A stretch of 6,689 nt of DNA, taken from contig SOIC01000081.1 in NCBI GenBank assembly GCA_004377275.1, forward strand, positions 1-6,689, in the 5' to 3' direction. Both the position numbers and the translations under genes were made by a program. Positions 1 through 4,864 of the stretch are shown here, piece after piece. The notes under the pieces are model-generated. The model was not told the origin of the DNA, searched no databases, and worked only from the letters and a program-made list of their open reading frames with translations. This stretch comes from Dehalococcoidia bacterium. GTDB taxonomy: Bacteria > Chloroflexota > Dehalococcoidia > E44-bin15. The first letter of the stretch is position 1, and the number at the start of each line of letters is the position of its first letter.

Positions 1-44
1 TAGCGAAGTAAAAATAAGACCAGCTTCTATTTATGCTAACTTAG

Positions 45-64
45 CTCCTCAGCTAACTGAGGAG
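45..64. repeat. Perfect 8-bp inverted repeat (hairpin) in gene-free left end
   Basis: Arms CTCCTCAG (45-52) and CTGAGGAG (57-64) enclose a CTAA loop. The heptamer GCTAACT also occurs twice here (35-41 and 52-58). The hairpin lies about 70 bases beyond the 3' end of the minus-strand tRNA-Lys, but neither strand has a T-run after the stem, so it is not a standard intrinsic terminator. A second weaker hairpin (TCGGG/CCCGA, 115-127) sits between it and the tRNA. Bases 1-136 otherwise show no gene. Confidence 0.4.
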
Positions 65-136
65 AGCGGCAGTGGTGTGTTTCTCCATGTCTACAGGCAT
101 CTTGATAAGGCTTCTCGGGAGACCCGAACTCTATAA

Positions 137-211
137 TGGTGAGCCGCACAGGATTCGAACCTGCAACCTACTGATTAAGAGTCAGTTGCTCTACCATTGA
201 GCTAGCGGCCC
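137..211 (-). tRNA. tRNA-Lys (anticodon CTT), CCA encoded
   Basis: Read on the minus strand, this is a full 75-nt cloverleaf. The acceptor stem is GGGCCGC with GCGGCTC (one G-U pair). The D stem is GCTC/GAGC with GG in its loop. The anticodon stem ACTGA/TCAGT carries loop CTCTTAA, giving anticodon CTT, which reads lysine codon AAG. The variable loop has 5 nt, and the T arm is GCAGG-TTCGAAT-CCTGT. Discriminator A is followed by an encoded CCA (137-139). Lysine tRNAs read ANN codons and are therefore substrates of the t6A pathway to which tsaE and tsaB in this window belong. A promoter is visible upstream (225-253). No clear terminator follows. Confidence 0.96.
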
Positions 212-224
212 AGGAACAGAAAAC

Positions 225-253
225 ACCATAGCATCTCTATATTTCAAAGTCAA
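225..253 (-). promoter_or_regulatory. Predicted sigma70-type promoter of tRNA-Lys
   Basis: On the minus strand, -35 TTGACT (248-253, 5 of 6 consensus) is separated by exactly 17 bp from -10 TATGGT (225-230, 4 of 6). Transcription would start about 6-7 bases before the mature tRNA 5' end at 211. The TGA stop codon of the upstream tautomerase gene lies inside the -35 hexamer, so the tRNA can be made independently while the two genes are packed together. Confidence 0.6.
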
Positions 254-435
254 GACTGGGAGGCGAGAACCCCGCCAACAGCCCAGTTCTCCCTCGCCAC
301 GTCCTCGAAGATCACGGTGGTCGCCTCCGGGGTGGTGTGCGCGATGGTAACCATCGCCTCAGTGATCACCCTGGCAAGCTCCGCCTTCTGAGATTTGGTC
401 CTTCCTGGCCACATCTCCACTCGAACAATGGGCAT
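250..435 (-). CDS. 4-oxalocrotonate tautomerase family protein (small, Pro1-type)
   Basis: The gene encodes 61 codons before the stop, giving a 60-residue mature protein once the initiator Met is removed. Members of the 4-OT / DmpI / YwhB family use the exposed N-terminal proline as catalytic base in keto-enol tautomerisation; they act as small cytosolic hexamers. Seen here, numbered from that proline: P1 in PIVRVEMWPGR, R11, the QK pair at 15-16, and the C-terminal ENWAVGG (48-54) with W50 at the position of Phe50 in classical 4-OT. Arg39 of classical 4-OT is Thr here, so the substrate is probably not oxalocrotonate and cannot be named. An in-frame GTG at 442-444 gives three more residues, but it overlaps the AGGAGG Shine-Dalgarno (444-449), which lies 8 bases from the ATG at 433-435. 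That start also puts Pro directly after Met. The gene sits 38 bp upstream of tRNA-Lys. Confidence 0.88.
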   Translation of the reverse strand: MPIVRVEMWPGRTKSQKAELARVITEAMVTIAHTTPEATTVIFEDVARENWAVGGVLASQS

Positions 436-443
436 GCCAATCA

Positions 444-449
444 CCTCCT
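444..449 (-). promoter_or_regulatory. Ribosome binding site that fixes the tautomerase start
   Basis: AGGAGG on the minus strand, with an 8-base spacer to ATG 433-435. It overlaps the upstream in-frame GTG (442-444), excluding that codon as start and leaving proline as residue 1 after Met removal. Confidence 0.75.
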
Positions 450-450
450 C

Positions 451-479
451 TTGCTAAGAATCTCCTCCCGTAGTATATT
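451..479 (+). promoter_or_regulatory. Predicted promoter of the four-cysteine protein gene
   Basis: -35 TTGCTA (451-456, 4 of 6 consensus) lies 17 bp from -10 TATATT (474-479, 5 of 6). The start point would be near 486, leaving a leader of about 18 nt containing the GGAGGT ribosome site (494-499) before ATG 504. A minus-strand -10-like TATACT (472-477) overlaps it and could serve the divergent tautomerase gene, but it lacks a convincing -35. Confidence 0.45.
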
Positions 480-503
480 AGTTTGACCACTGTGGAGGTT
501 AAT

Positions 504-668
504 ATGGGTCCTAGCCTCTGGCATCGATTCAAACTCAGGCTTAAGAAAGCACAGGGCAAGAATATCTTCCTCTGCGATAGCTGCAAGTGGGACTGGCGGA
601 GCGCTTGCCACCGCCCCGAGCGCCCCAATGCAACCTGGTGCCCCGACTACGAAAAACGCGGAAAATAG
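504..668 (+). CDS. Small four-cysteine protein (possible zinc-binding), function unknown
   Basis: This encodes 54 residues that I cannot assign to a named family. The N-terminal third is basic (HRFKLRLKK, 7-15). The rest has four cysteines spaced C24-x2-C27-x7-C35-x10-C46, in CDSCKWDWRSACHRPERP (24-41) and ATWCPDYEKRGK (43-54). The pattern suggests one small structural zinc or Fe-S site; no metal is proven. No signal peptide or membrane segment is visible. A TTG at 483 would add seven residues, but GGAGGT (494-499) lies 4 bases before ATG 504, and a promoter is predicted at 451-479, so 504 is preferred. The cysteine pattern, ribosome site and promoter argue that it is a real gene. Its stop codon directly abuts the stop of the convergent phosphoesterase gene. 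Confidence 0.65.
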   Translation: MGPSLWHRFKLRLKKAQGKNIFLCDSCKWDWRSACHRPERPNATWCPDYEKRGK

Positions 669-1394
669 TTACCAGCCATGGCTGAGACGCATCACCAGGA
701 AAGTTGATAGCCCGTTTGCCACCATCCTCTCTTGAGTATCCGCGATGTCATAAGGAATGCGATAATGGTAGATGACCTTATCCTTTTCGTCGTAGATGGC
801 ATAGGAGGCGCGCGGGTCGCCATCGCGCGGCTGACCAACACCCCCGGGATTAATGATCAGGCGGTTTTCCCCCAGCCTTAGCGCCGTGGGCAGCTCCCTG
901 AGGACACAGGTTTTACCGACGTGCTCGAAGGCCAAGGGGACATGGGAATGTCCGATGAGGCAATACCTGGTCTCGAAAAAGCGGAAGTTGTGACCGGCGC
1001 TCTGGATGGAGAGCACGTATTCCCAGATTGGCTGGCGCGGGCTGCCATGGGCAATGGTGAAATCATCACGAGTTAGCGTTAAGGGAAGGCTCTCCAGGTA
1101 CTTAACATCCGCGGCGCTTAACTGCTCCCCCGTCCAGCGGCATGCCGCGGCAGCATCCGGGTTGAAATCCGAAATATCCACCTTCCCGATCGCAGCCCAG
1201 TCATGATTGCCGGCAACACAGAGGTGAGGATATTTACAAAGCAGCGCAATGCACGCTGATGGATCGGGTCCATAGCCCACGATATCGCCCAGACACCAAA
1301 GCTCCTCCACACCGCCCTTTTCCGCAATGTCCTGAAGCACTGCCTCAAAGGCGGCCAGGTTACCGTGGATGTCTGCTAAGAGCGCATACCGCAT
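669..1394 (-). CDS. Calcineurin-like metallophosphoesterase (YfcE/ApaH-like superfamily)
   Basis: This is a 241-residue cytosolic phosphoesterase with the complete two-metal motif series: DIHGN (8-12), GDIVGYGPDP (36-45), GNHD (62-65), AHGSPR (115-120) and GHSH (148-151). A conserved NPGGVGQPRDGDPRAS (182-197) precedes the C-terminal strands. These residues normally hold two divalent metals and hydrolyse phosphomono- or phosphodiesters. The GDIVGYGPDP form is typical of the group near YfcE and MJ0936, but the substrate cannot be read from sequence. Length is normal. The start is ATG 1392-1394; only a poor GAAGAG lies immediately before it, so initiation may be weak. The gene diverges from thiL across 71 bp and converges on the four-cysteine gene with no spacer. 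No functional link to either neighbour is evident. Confidence 0.92.
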   Translation of the reverse strand: MRYALLADIHGNLAAFEAVLQDIAEKGGVEELWCLGDIVGYGPDPSACIALLCKYPHLCVAGNHDWAAIGKVDISDFNPDAAAACRWTGEQLSAADVKYLESLPLTLTRDDFTIAHGSPRQPIWEYVLSIQSAGHNFRFFETRYCLIGHSHVPLAFEHVGKTCVLRELPTALRLGENRLIINPGGVGQPRDGDPRASYAIYDEKDKVIYHYRIPYDIADTQERMVANGLSTFLVMRLSHGW

Positions 1395-1430
1395 CTCTTC
1401 ACAAATATATCAGCTTTTCTCGAACTTCGC

Positions 1431-1459
1431 TAGATAAGTCAGGGGAAAGCGGGTATAAT
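1431..1459 (+). promoter_or_regulatory. Predicted thiL operon promoter, consistent with a leaderless mRNA
   Basis: A perfect -10 TATAAT (1454-1459) is preceded by a 17-bp spacer and TAGATA (1431-1436), which matches 4 of 6 bases of the -35 consensus. Counting 7 bases past the -10 box puts the start point at about 1466, the A of the thiL ATG. No Shine-Dalgarno lies at usable distance; the nearest purine run (AGGGG, 1441-1445) is upstream of the -10 box. Confidence 0.55.
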
Positions 1460-1465
1460 CTTGAT

Positions 1466-2470
1466 ATGAAGGTCTCAGAGTTGGGGGAGTTTGGGCTTAT
1501 CGAGCTCCTGGCTAAAATTGCGGGGCAATCAAAAGACAAGTCGGTGCTTATCGGCATCGGTGACGATGCCGCCTGCTGGCGCACCGAGGCCTGCGCACAG
1601 CTTGCCACCAGCGACTCCCTGATACAGGATGTTCACTTTACCCTGAGCACCACCACCTGGCGAGAGCTAGGATGGAAGGCGCTAGCGGTGAACCTCAGCG
1701 ACATCGCCGCTATGGGTGGCCTCCCCCAATATGCCTTGGTGTCGCTGGGCCTGCCTGGGGATACCAAGGTGGCGAGCGTAGCAGAGCTCTACGAAGGGAT
1801 GGCGGAGCTAGCGCGCCTTTTTGATGTATCTATCGTGGGCGGAGATTCGGTCGGGGCACCTGTGGTGATGCTCAGCCTGGCGGTGGTGGGCAGAGCTCAA
1901 AAAACCCAAAACGTCCTCACCCGCTTAGCGGCGGCTCCCGGTGATCGGATTGCGGTAACGGGATATCTGGGGGCATCGGCGGCTGGGCTGGCCATGCTTG
2001 AAAGAGGGCTTGAGCTTTATGAAAAAGACAAGGAGAATGCAGCCACGCTCAGAGAGGCACACCTAAAACCATATCCCCGCGTCGTCGAGGGGCAAGCCCT
2101 GGCACGTCACGGAGTTAAGGCCGCCATTGACCTGAGCGATGGGTTGGTTAGTGATCTTGGCAAGTTATGTAAAGCAAGCGGGGTGGGTGCCCGGCTATTA
2201 ACCAACCAAATTCCTATTCACCCTATGGTGAGAGGCTCCTTCGGGGACGACTCCATTAAGCTTGCCCTATCGGGGGGCGAGGACTATGAGCTTCTTTTCA
2301 CTGCCCAGGGCGAGGTTATCGATAAGGTAAGGGAGGCGGTGCCCTGCCCGGTGACGGTGATAGGCGAGATCGTCGCTGAGCCAAAGACGGTTAAGGTTAT
2401 CGATGAACACGGGAACGAGGTAAAGCTTGAGAAAGAGGGCTGGGAGCACTTCGCAGGAGGAGGAGGTTAG
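1466..2470 (+). CDS. thiL: Thiamine-monophosphate kinase ThiL
   Basis: This 334-residue protein (E. coli ThiL is about 325) phosphorylates thiamine monophosphate to thiamine diphosphate with ATP, the last step of cofactor synthesis, in the cytosol. It belongs to the PurM/ThiL ATP-binding fold. Visible motifs: the N-terminal GEFGLIELL (7-15), metal and nucleotide loop GIGDDAA (30-36), TSDSLIQDVHF (48-58), NLSDIAAMGG (76-85), GGDSV (125-129), DLSDGLVSDL (222-231) and SGGEDYELLF (269-278). The acidic residues in these motifs bind Mg in the family. The frame is open far upstream, but homology begins at ATG 1466, and earlier starts would run into the divergent gene. tsaE begins 2 bp after the stop, so the two are probably co-transcribed and translationally coupled. 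Its promoter is described separately. Confidence 0.96.
   Translation: MKVSELGEFGLIELLAKIAGQSKDKSVLIGIGDDAACWRTEACAQLATSDSLIQDVHFTLSTTTWRELGWKALAVNLSDIAAMGGLPQYALVSLGLPGDTKVASVAELYEGMAELARLFDVSIVGGDSVGAPVVMLSLAVVGRAQKTQNVLTRLAAAPGDRIAVTGYLGASAAGLAMLERGLELYEKDKENAATLREAHLKPYPRVVEGQALARHGVKAAIDLSDGLVSDLGKLCKASGVGARLLTNQIPIHPMVRGSFGDDSIKLALSGGEDYELLFTAQGEVIDKVREAVPCPVTVIGEIVAEPKTVKVIDEHGNEVKLEKEGWEHFAGGGG
2455..2466 (+). promoter_or_regulatory. Extended AGGAGG ribosome site in the end of thiL, for tsaE GTG start
   Basis: Four consecutive AGG triplets lie inside the last codons of thiL. Their end is 6 bases from GTG 2473. This is the strongest Shine-Dalgarno in the window and is the main argument for the upstream tsaE start. 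Confidence 0.6.
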
Positions 2471-2471
2471 G

Positions 2472-2552
2472 GGTGGGGAGTTCGAAAAAGAGGATGGAGG
2501 TGGTGAGTTCGGAAAAGGAGATGGGGGTCGGGAGTGCGAAAAAGGGAGCGAT
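2472..2552 (+). repeat. Three degenerate 27-bp tandem repeats forming the tsaE leader or N-terminus
   Basis: Units at 2472-2498, 2499-2525 and 2526-2552 share GAGTTCG (2478, 2505) or GAGTGCG (2532) followed by an A-rich/G-rich tract. Because 27 is a multiple of three, each unit encodes nine similar residues: GSSKKRMEV, VSSEKEMGV, GSAKKGAMM. Each also places a purine-rich Shine-Dalgarno-like stretch close to an in-frame ATG (2494, 2521, 2551/2554). Confidence 0.75.
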
Positions 2553-3042
2553 GATGAACCTTCGTAGCGAAAGCCCGGAGGAGACCCAGAGGCTCGGTGA
2601 GGAGCTGGGGAGGCTCGCCCGGCAGGGCGATCTATTCCTGCTCGTTGGCGGACTGGGAGCAGGCAAGACCTGCCTCACCCAGGGCATCGCCTGGGGGCTG
2701 GGCATCGCAGGCTATGCCACCAGCCCCTCTTTTGTGGTGATCAATCAGTATCGGGGGAGACTCCCCCTTTATCATATCGACCTCTATCGCCTCGACAGCA
2801 TTGAGGAGGTCATCGATCTCGGGCTGGACGATTATCTCTATGGGAGTGGCGTTTGTGTGGTGGAATGGGCGGAGAAAGCGGTGGAGGTGCTTCCTACAGA
2901 GCATCTATTGGTGGAGCTAAGCTTCCTTTCGGACACCAGCCGCCATCTCGTTCTAAATCCTAGCGGGGAGCGCTATGTAGAGATGCTTTCCCAGCTTAAA
3001 CAAATACCAAAAATTGTGAAAAAGCGAATGTCAAAGACGTGA
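2473..3042 (+). CDS. tsaE: tRNA threonylcarbamoyladenosine biosynthesis ATPase TsaE
   Basis: TsaE is the P-loop ATPase that drives the TsaB-TsaD complex through its t6A37 cycle on ANN-decoding tRNAs. Numbered from GTG 2473 (189 residues), the Walker A is GGLGAGKT (59-66), followed by SPSF (84-87), HIDLYRL (101-107) and CVVEWAEK (128-135). These are family hallmarks, and the fold runs to the C-terminus. Start choice is open. GTG 2473 has an excellent ribosome site and follows the thiL stop by 2 bp, but it adds about 27 residues of repeat-encoded KKR/EKE-rich sequence absent from family members such as E. coli TsaE (about 153 residues). ATG 2554 (MNLRSESPEETQ) starts where homology should start and has AGGGAG 5 bases before it, giving 162 residues. 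I give the outer limit. The gene lies between thiL and tsaB in an apparent operon. Confidence 0.93.
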   Translation: MGSSKKRMEVVSSEKEMGVGSAKKGAMMNLRSESPEETQRLGEELGRLARQGDLFLLVGGLGAGKTCLTQGIAWGLGIAGYATSPSFVVINQYRGRLPLYHIDLYRLDSIEEVIDLGLDDYLYGSGVCVVEWAEKAVEVLPTEHLLVELSFLSDTSRHLVLNPSGERYVEMLSQLKQIPKIVKKRMSKT

Positions 3043-3048
3043 TATTAT
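3040..3048 (+). promoter_or_regulatory. Possible extended -10 promoter upstream of tsaB
   Basis: TGA-TATTAT fits an extended -10 element (TGn followed by a -10 box matching 5 of 6 bases). The TGA is also the tsaE stop codon. No -35 lies at standard distance. Transcription would begin near 3055 in the 49-bp spacer. This is a weak call; tsaB may simply be read from the thiL promoter. Confidence 0.25.
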
Positions 3049-3091
3049 AGCCAAGCCAGAACCTAAACCAAACAAGAGAAAAGTGTGAAAA

Positions 3092-3808
3092 ATGGAGCTT
3101 GCCATAGATACCGCCACAGAGATCGCCAGCATCGCCCTGTCCAGCGCCGGAAAGGTGGAGGCGGAGATGAGCTGGCCTGCAGGGCAGAATCACACGGTGG
3201 AGCTAATCCCCAATATTCTCAACCTGCTCCAACAAGCCAATATAGAGCTTGGTGGAGAGGCGGAGAGCATATGTGAACTAAAAATTGAGGCTATTATCGT
3301 ATCCAAGGGCCCGGGAAGCTTCAACGGCCTGCGTGTCGGGTTCGCTACGGCGAAGGGTTTTGCCTTCGGTATGGACATACCCCTGGTGAGCGTCGGGACG
3401 CTGGAGGCAGAGGCCTTCCCTCATGCCCAGACTGGCCTCCCCATATGCCCGGTACAGGACGCGGGGCGCGGTGAGATCGCAACTGCCCTGTATCAGGTGG
3501 AGGACAGAGAGTGGCACCAGCTCATCGAGGAGCATATCACTACTGTGGAGGAGCTCTGCGAAAGCATTAACTCGAAAACTGTCTTCTGCGGACGTTTTTC
3601 GGAGAGGTCATATGATTTCGCCCGTCGTATCGAGGAACTGATGGAGGAGAAGGCTGTAATCTTGGACAACACGTTCTGCCGCGCAGGATTCCTGGCCGAG
3701 CTGGGGTACAGGAGGCTGGAACGGGGTGAACGCGACGATGTCGCTACTGTTCAACCACTGTACCTGCGCCACCCTTCCATCACCAAACCGAGGAGGGGGA
3801 AGAGATGA
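3092..3808 (+). CDS. tsaB: tRNA threonylcarbamoyladenosine biosynthesis protein TsaB
   Basis: TsaB is the ASKHA-fold partner that dimerises with the catalytic subunit TsaD in bacterial t6A37 synthesis. The protein has 238 residues (E. coli about 231). Motifs seen: N-terminal strand ELAIDTATE (2-10), HTVELIP (34-40), GPGSFNGLRVG (73-83), QDAGRGEI (122-129, matching the DAR-type segment of the family) and PLYLRH near the C-terminus. The glycine-rich loop has Asn78 where most relatives have Thr. The start is ATG 3092; the only nearby in-frame alternative, GTG 3083, is followed at once by a TGA. The ribosome site is poor (AAGAGAAAAG). The end overlaps the next gene by ATGA (3805-3808). tsaD is not in the window. 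Confidence 0.94.
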   Translation: MELAIDTATEIASIALSSAGKVEAEMSWPAGQNHTVELIPNILNLLQQANIELGGEAESICELKIEAIIVSKGPGSFNGLRVGFATAKGFAFGMDIPLVSVGTLEAEAFPHAQTGLPICPVQDAGRGEIATALYQVEDREWHQLIEEHITTVEELCESINSKTVFCGRFSERSYDFARRIEELMEEKAVILDNTFCRAGFLAELGYRRLERGERDDVATVQPLYLRHPSITKPRRGKR

Positions 3809-4230
3809 GCATTTGGAAAGATATAGCATTACAGAATCCCAAAGACGTCCCTATGTGTTTTGCCTGCGGACGCGATAATACCATCGGGCTCAAGCTCGAC
3901 TTCCATCAAGAGGGGGAAAGCGTTAAAGCGGAATTCATCCCAGGGGAGCAGTATCAAGGATGGCCTGGAGTCGTTCACGGCGGCCTCATATGCACAATGC
4001 TTGATGAAGTTATGGGATATGCTGCTGGTTACCAGGGCCTGTACGCTGTTACGGTCAAGATGGAGGTGCAATATAGAAAACCCGCCATGATCGGCCAGCG
4101 GCTACTTTTCAGCGCTATGGTAAAATCTGTAAACGGGCGCACTGTCAAATGCGATGGCGAGATACGGTTGGAAGAAGACACGCTCATCGCAGAGGCGTAC
4201 TCTGAATTGCGTATAATTAGGACCGACTAG
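3805..4230 (+). CDS. PaaI-family hotdog thioesterase with N-terminal CxxCG motif (copy 1)
   Basis: This 141-residue single hotdog domain resembles the PaaI acyl-CoA thioesterase family, which hydrolyses acyl-CoA thioesters as cytosolic oligomers. The core is GWPGVVHGGLICTMLDE (52-68); His58 and Asp67 have the nine-residue separation seen in PaaI-type active sites. The N-terminus carries MCFACGRDNTIGLKL (17-31), a Cys-x2-Cys-Gly element found in a subset of the superfamily, here C18 and C21. It could bind metal or be structural; nothing here decides. The start ATG overlaps the tsaB stop as ATGA, with AGGAGGGG (3790-3797) eight bases upstream, so translation is probably coupled to tsaB. The substrate is unknown. 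About half of the aligned residues are identical to the next gene. Confidence 0.88.
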   Translation: MSIWKDIALQNPKDVPMCFACGRDNTIGLKLDFHQEGESVKAEFIPGEQYQGWPGVVHGGLICTMLDEVMGYAAGYQGLYAVTVKMEVQYRKPAMIGQRLLFSAMVKSVNGRTVKCDGEIRLEEDTLIAEAYSELRIIRTD

Positions 4231-4301
4231 GATATTTCCACTATACAGCAACTCCACCTGCGCCGACCGGCGATCACTATATCGAATGCGAGGGAAATGA
4301 C

Positions 4302-4733
4302 ATGAAGGAATGGAACGGACCTCCACTGCGGGACGTAGACCTTGATAACTACACCATGTGCTTTGCCTGTGGCCGGGATAATCCTATCGGCTTAAAATTA
4401 AAGCTACAAAGGGACGGTGAGGCGGTGAGGACGGAGTTCACCCCTGAAGAACAGCATCAGGGCTGGCCCGGCGTAGTCCACGGCGGCATAATCACCGCCA
4501 TTCTCGATGAAGCGATGTCCTATGTACCCCTCTTTCAAGGGTTAAACTGCGTTACGGCAAAAATGGAAATCAGGCTTCATAATGCGGCTCATGTAGGACA
4601 GCAGCTCTTCGTCAGTTCCCGTATAACGAGGAAAACGAGAAAGCTTATTGAGGCCAGGGCTGAGATGGTTTTAGAGGACAGCACACCAGTAGCGGAAGGT
4701 AAGTCAATAATGTATATTGTGGAGGAAGCCTAG
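4302..4733 (+). CDS. PaaI-family hotdog thioesterase with N-terminal CxxCG motif (copy 2, tandem paralogue)
   Basis: This 143-residue protein aligns without gaps to the preceding thioesterase over the first two thirds. It shares MCFACGRDN (19-27), IGLKL (29-33) and QGWPGVVHGG (53-62), with the predicted catalytic pair at His60 and Asp69. Counting by eye gives roughly 48% identity over about 120 residues, concentrated in the active-site half; the C-terminal strands diverge strongly. This fits an old tandem duplication with changed substrate preference or a heteromeric pair. The start ATG 4302 has AGGGA (4291-4295) six bases upstream. The 71-bp spacer after copy 1 holds only a short CGCCG/CGGCG repeat (4261-4272). 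GC content is intermediate between the high-GC genes and the radical SAM gene. Confidence 0.87.
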   Translation: MKEWNGPPLRDVDLDNYTMCFACGRDNPIGLKLKLQRDGEAVRTEFTPEEQHQGWPGVVHGGIITAILDEAMSYVPLFQGLNCVTAKMEIRLHNAAHVGQQLFVSSRITRKTRKLIEARAEMVLEDSTPVAEGKSIMYIVEEA

Positions 4734-4766
4734 TAGGCAGGGTACAACCATAAATATATTTTGCTT

Positions 4767-4812
4767 ATTGGCTGAAATAAGGCATTACCCTTTTACAATA
4801 TATATAGCCAAT
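4767..4812. repeat. 7-bp inverted repeat flanking an AT-rich possible promoter
   Basis: ATTGGCT (4767-4773) and AGCCAAT (4806-4812) are perfect inverted copies 32 bp apart. Between them is TACAAT (4794-4799, 5 of 6 of a -10 box), leading into an alternating TA tract (4799-4806). TTGGCT (4768-4773) is the best -35 candidate, but its 20-bp spacer is too long for a confident promoter. The arrangement could be an operator for the radical SAM gene or chance in AT-rich DNA. The whole 131-bp spacer (4734-4864) holds no gene. Confidence 0.3.
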
Positions 4813-4864
4813 TGCGATAGCCCAGTTACGCTTATCAATCACAGAAGAATCAAGGGAATATGAG

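Noticed and set aside
115..127. TCGGG-AGA-CCCGA hairpin just after the tRNA as a terminator
   Set aside because: Only 5 bp of stem and no T-run on the minus strand downstream.
1..211. tRNA-Lys as an integration site for a mobile element
   Set aside because: I saw no second copy of the tRNA 3' end, no integrase and no phage-like genes in the window.
359..628. 89-residue minus-strand open frame
   Set aside because: It overlaps both the tautomerase and the four-cysteine gene, has no family features, and is explained as a shadow of those genes.
1259..1465. Upstream extension of the thiL frame
   Set aside because: The 69 extra residues lie antisense to the phosphoesterase gene and across the promoter region and show no ThiL homology; the protein begins at ATG 1466.
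4261..4272. CGCCG/CGGCG repeat between the two thioesterase genes as an operator or terminator
   Set aside because: The loop is only 2 bases and no T-run follows; too short to support a call.
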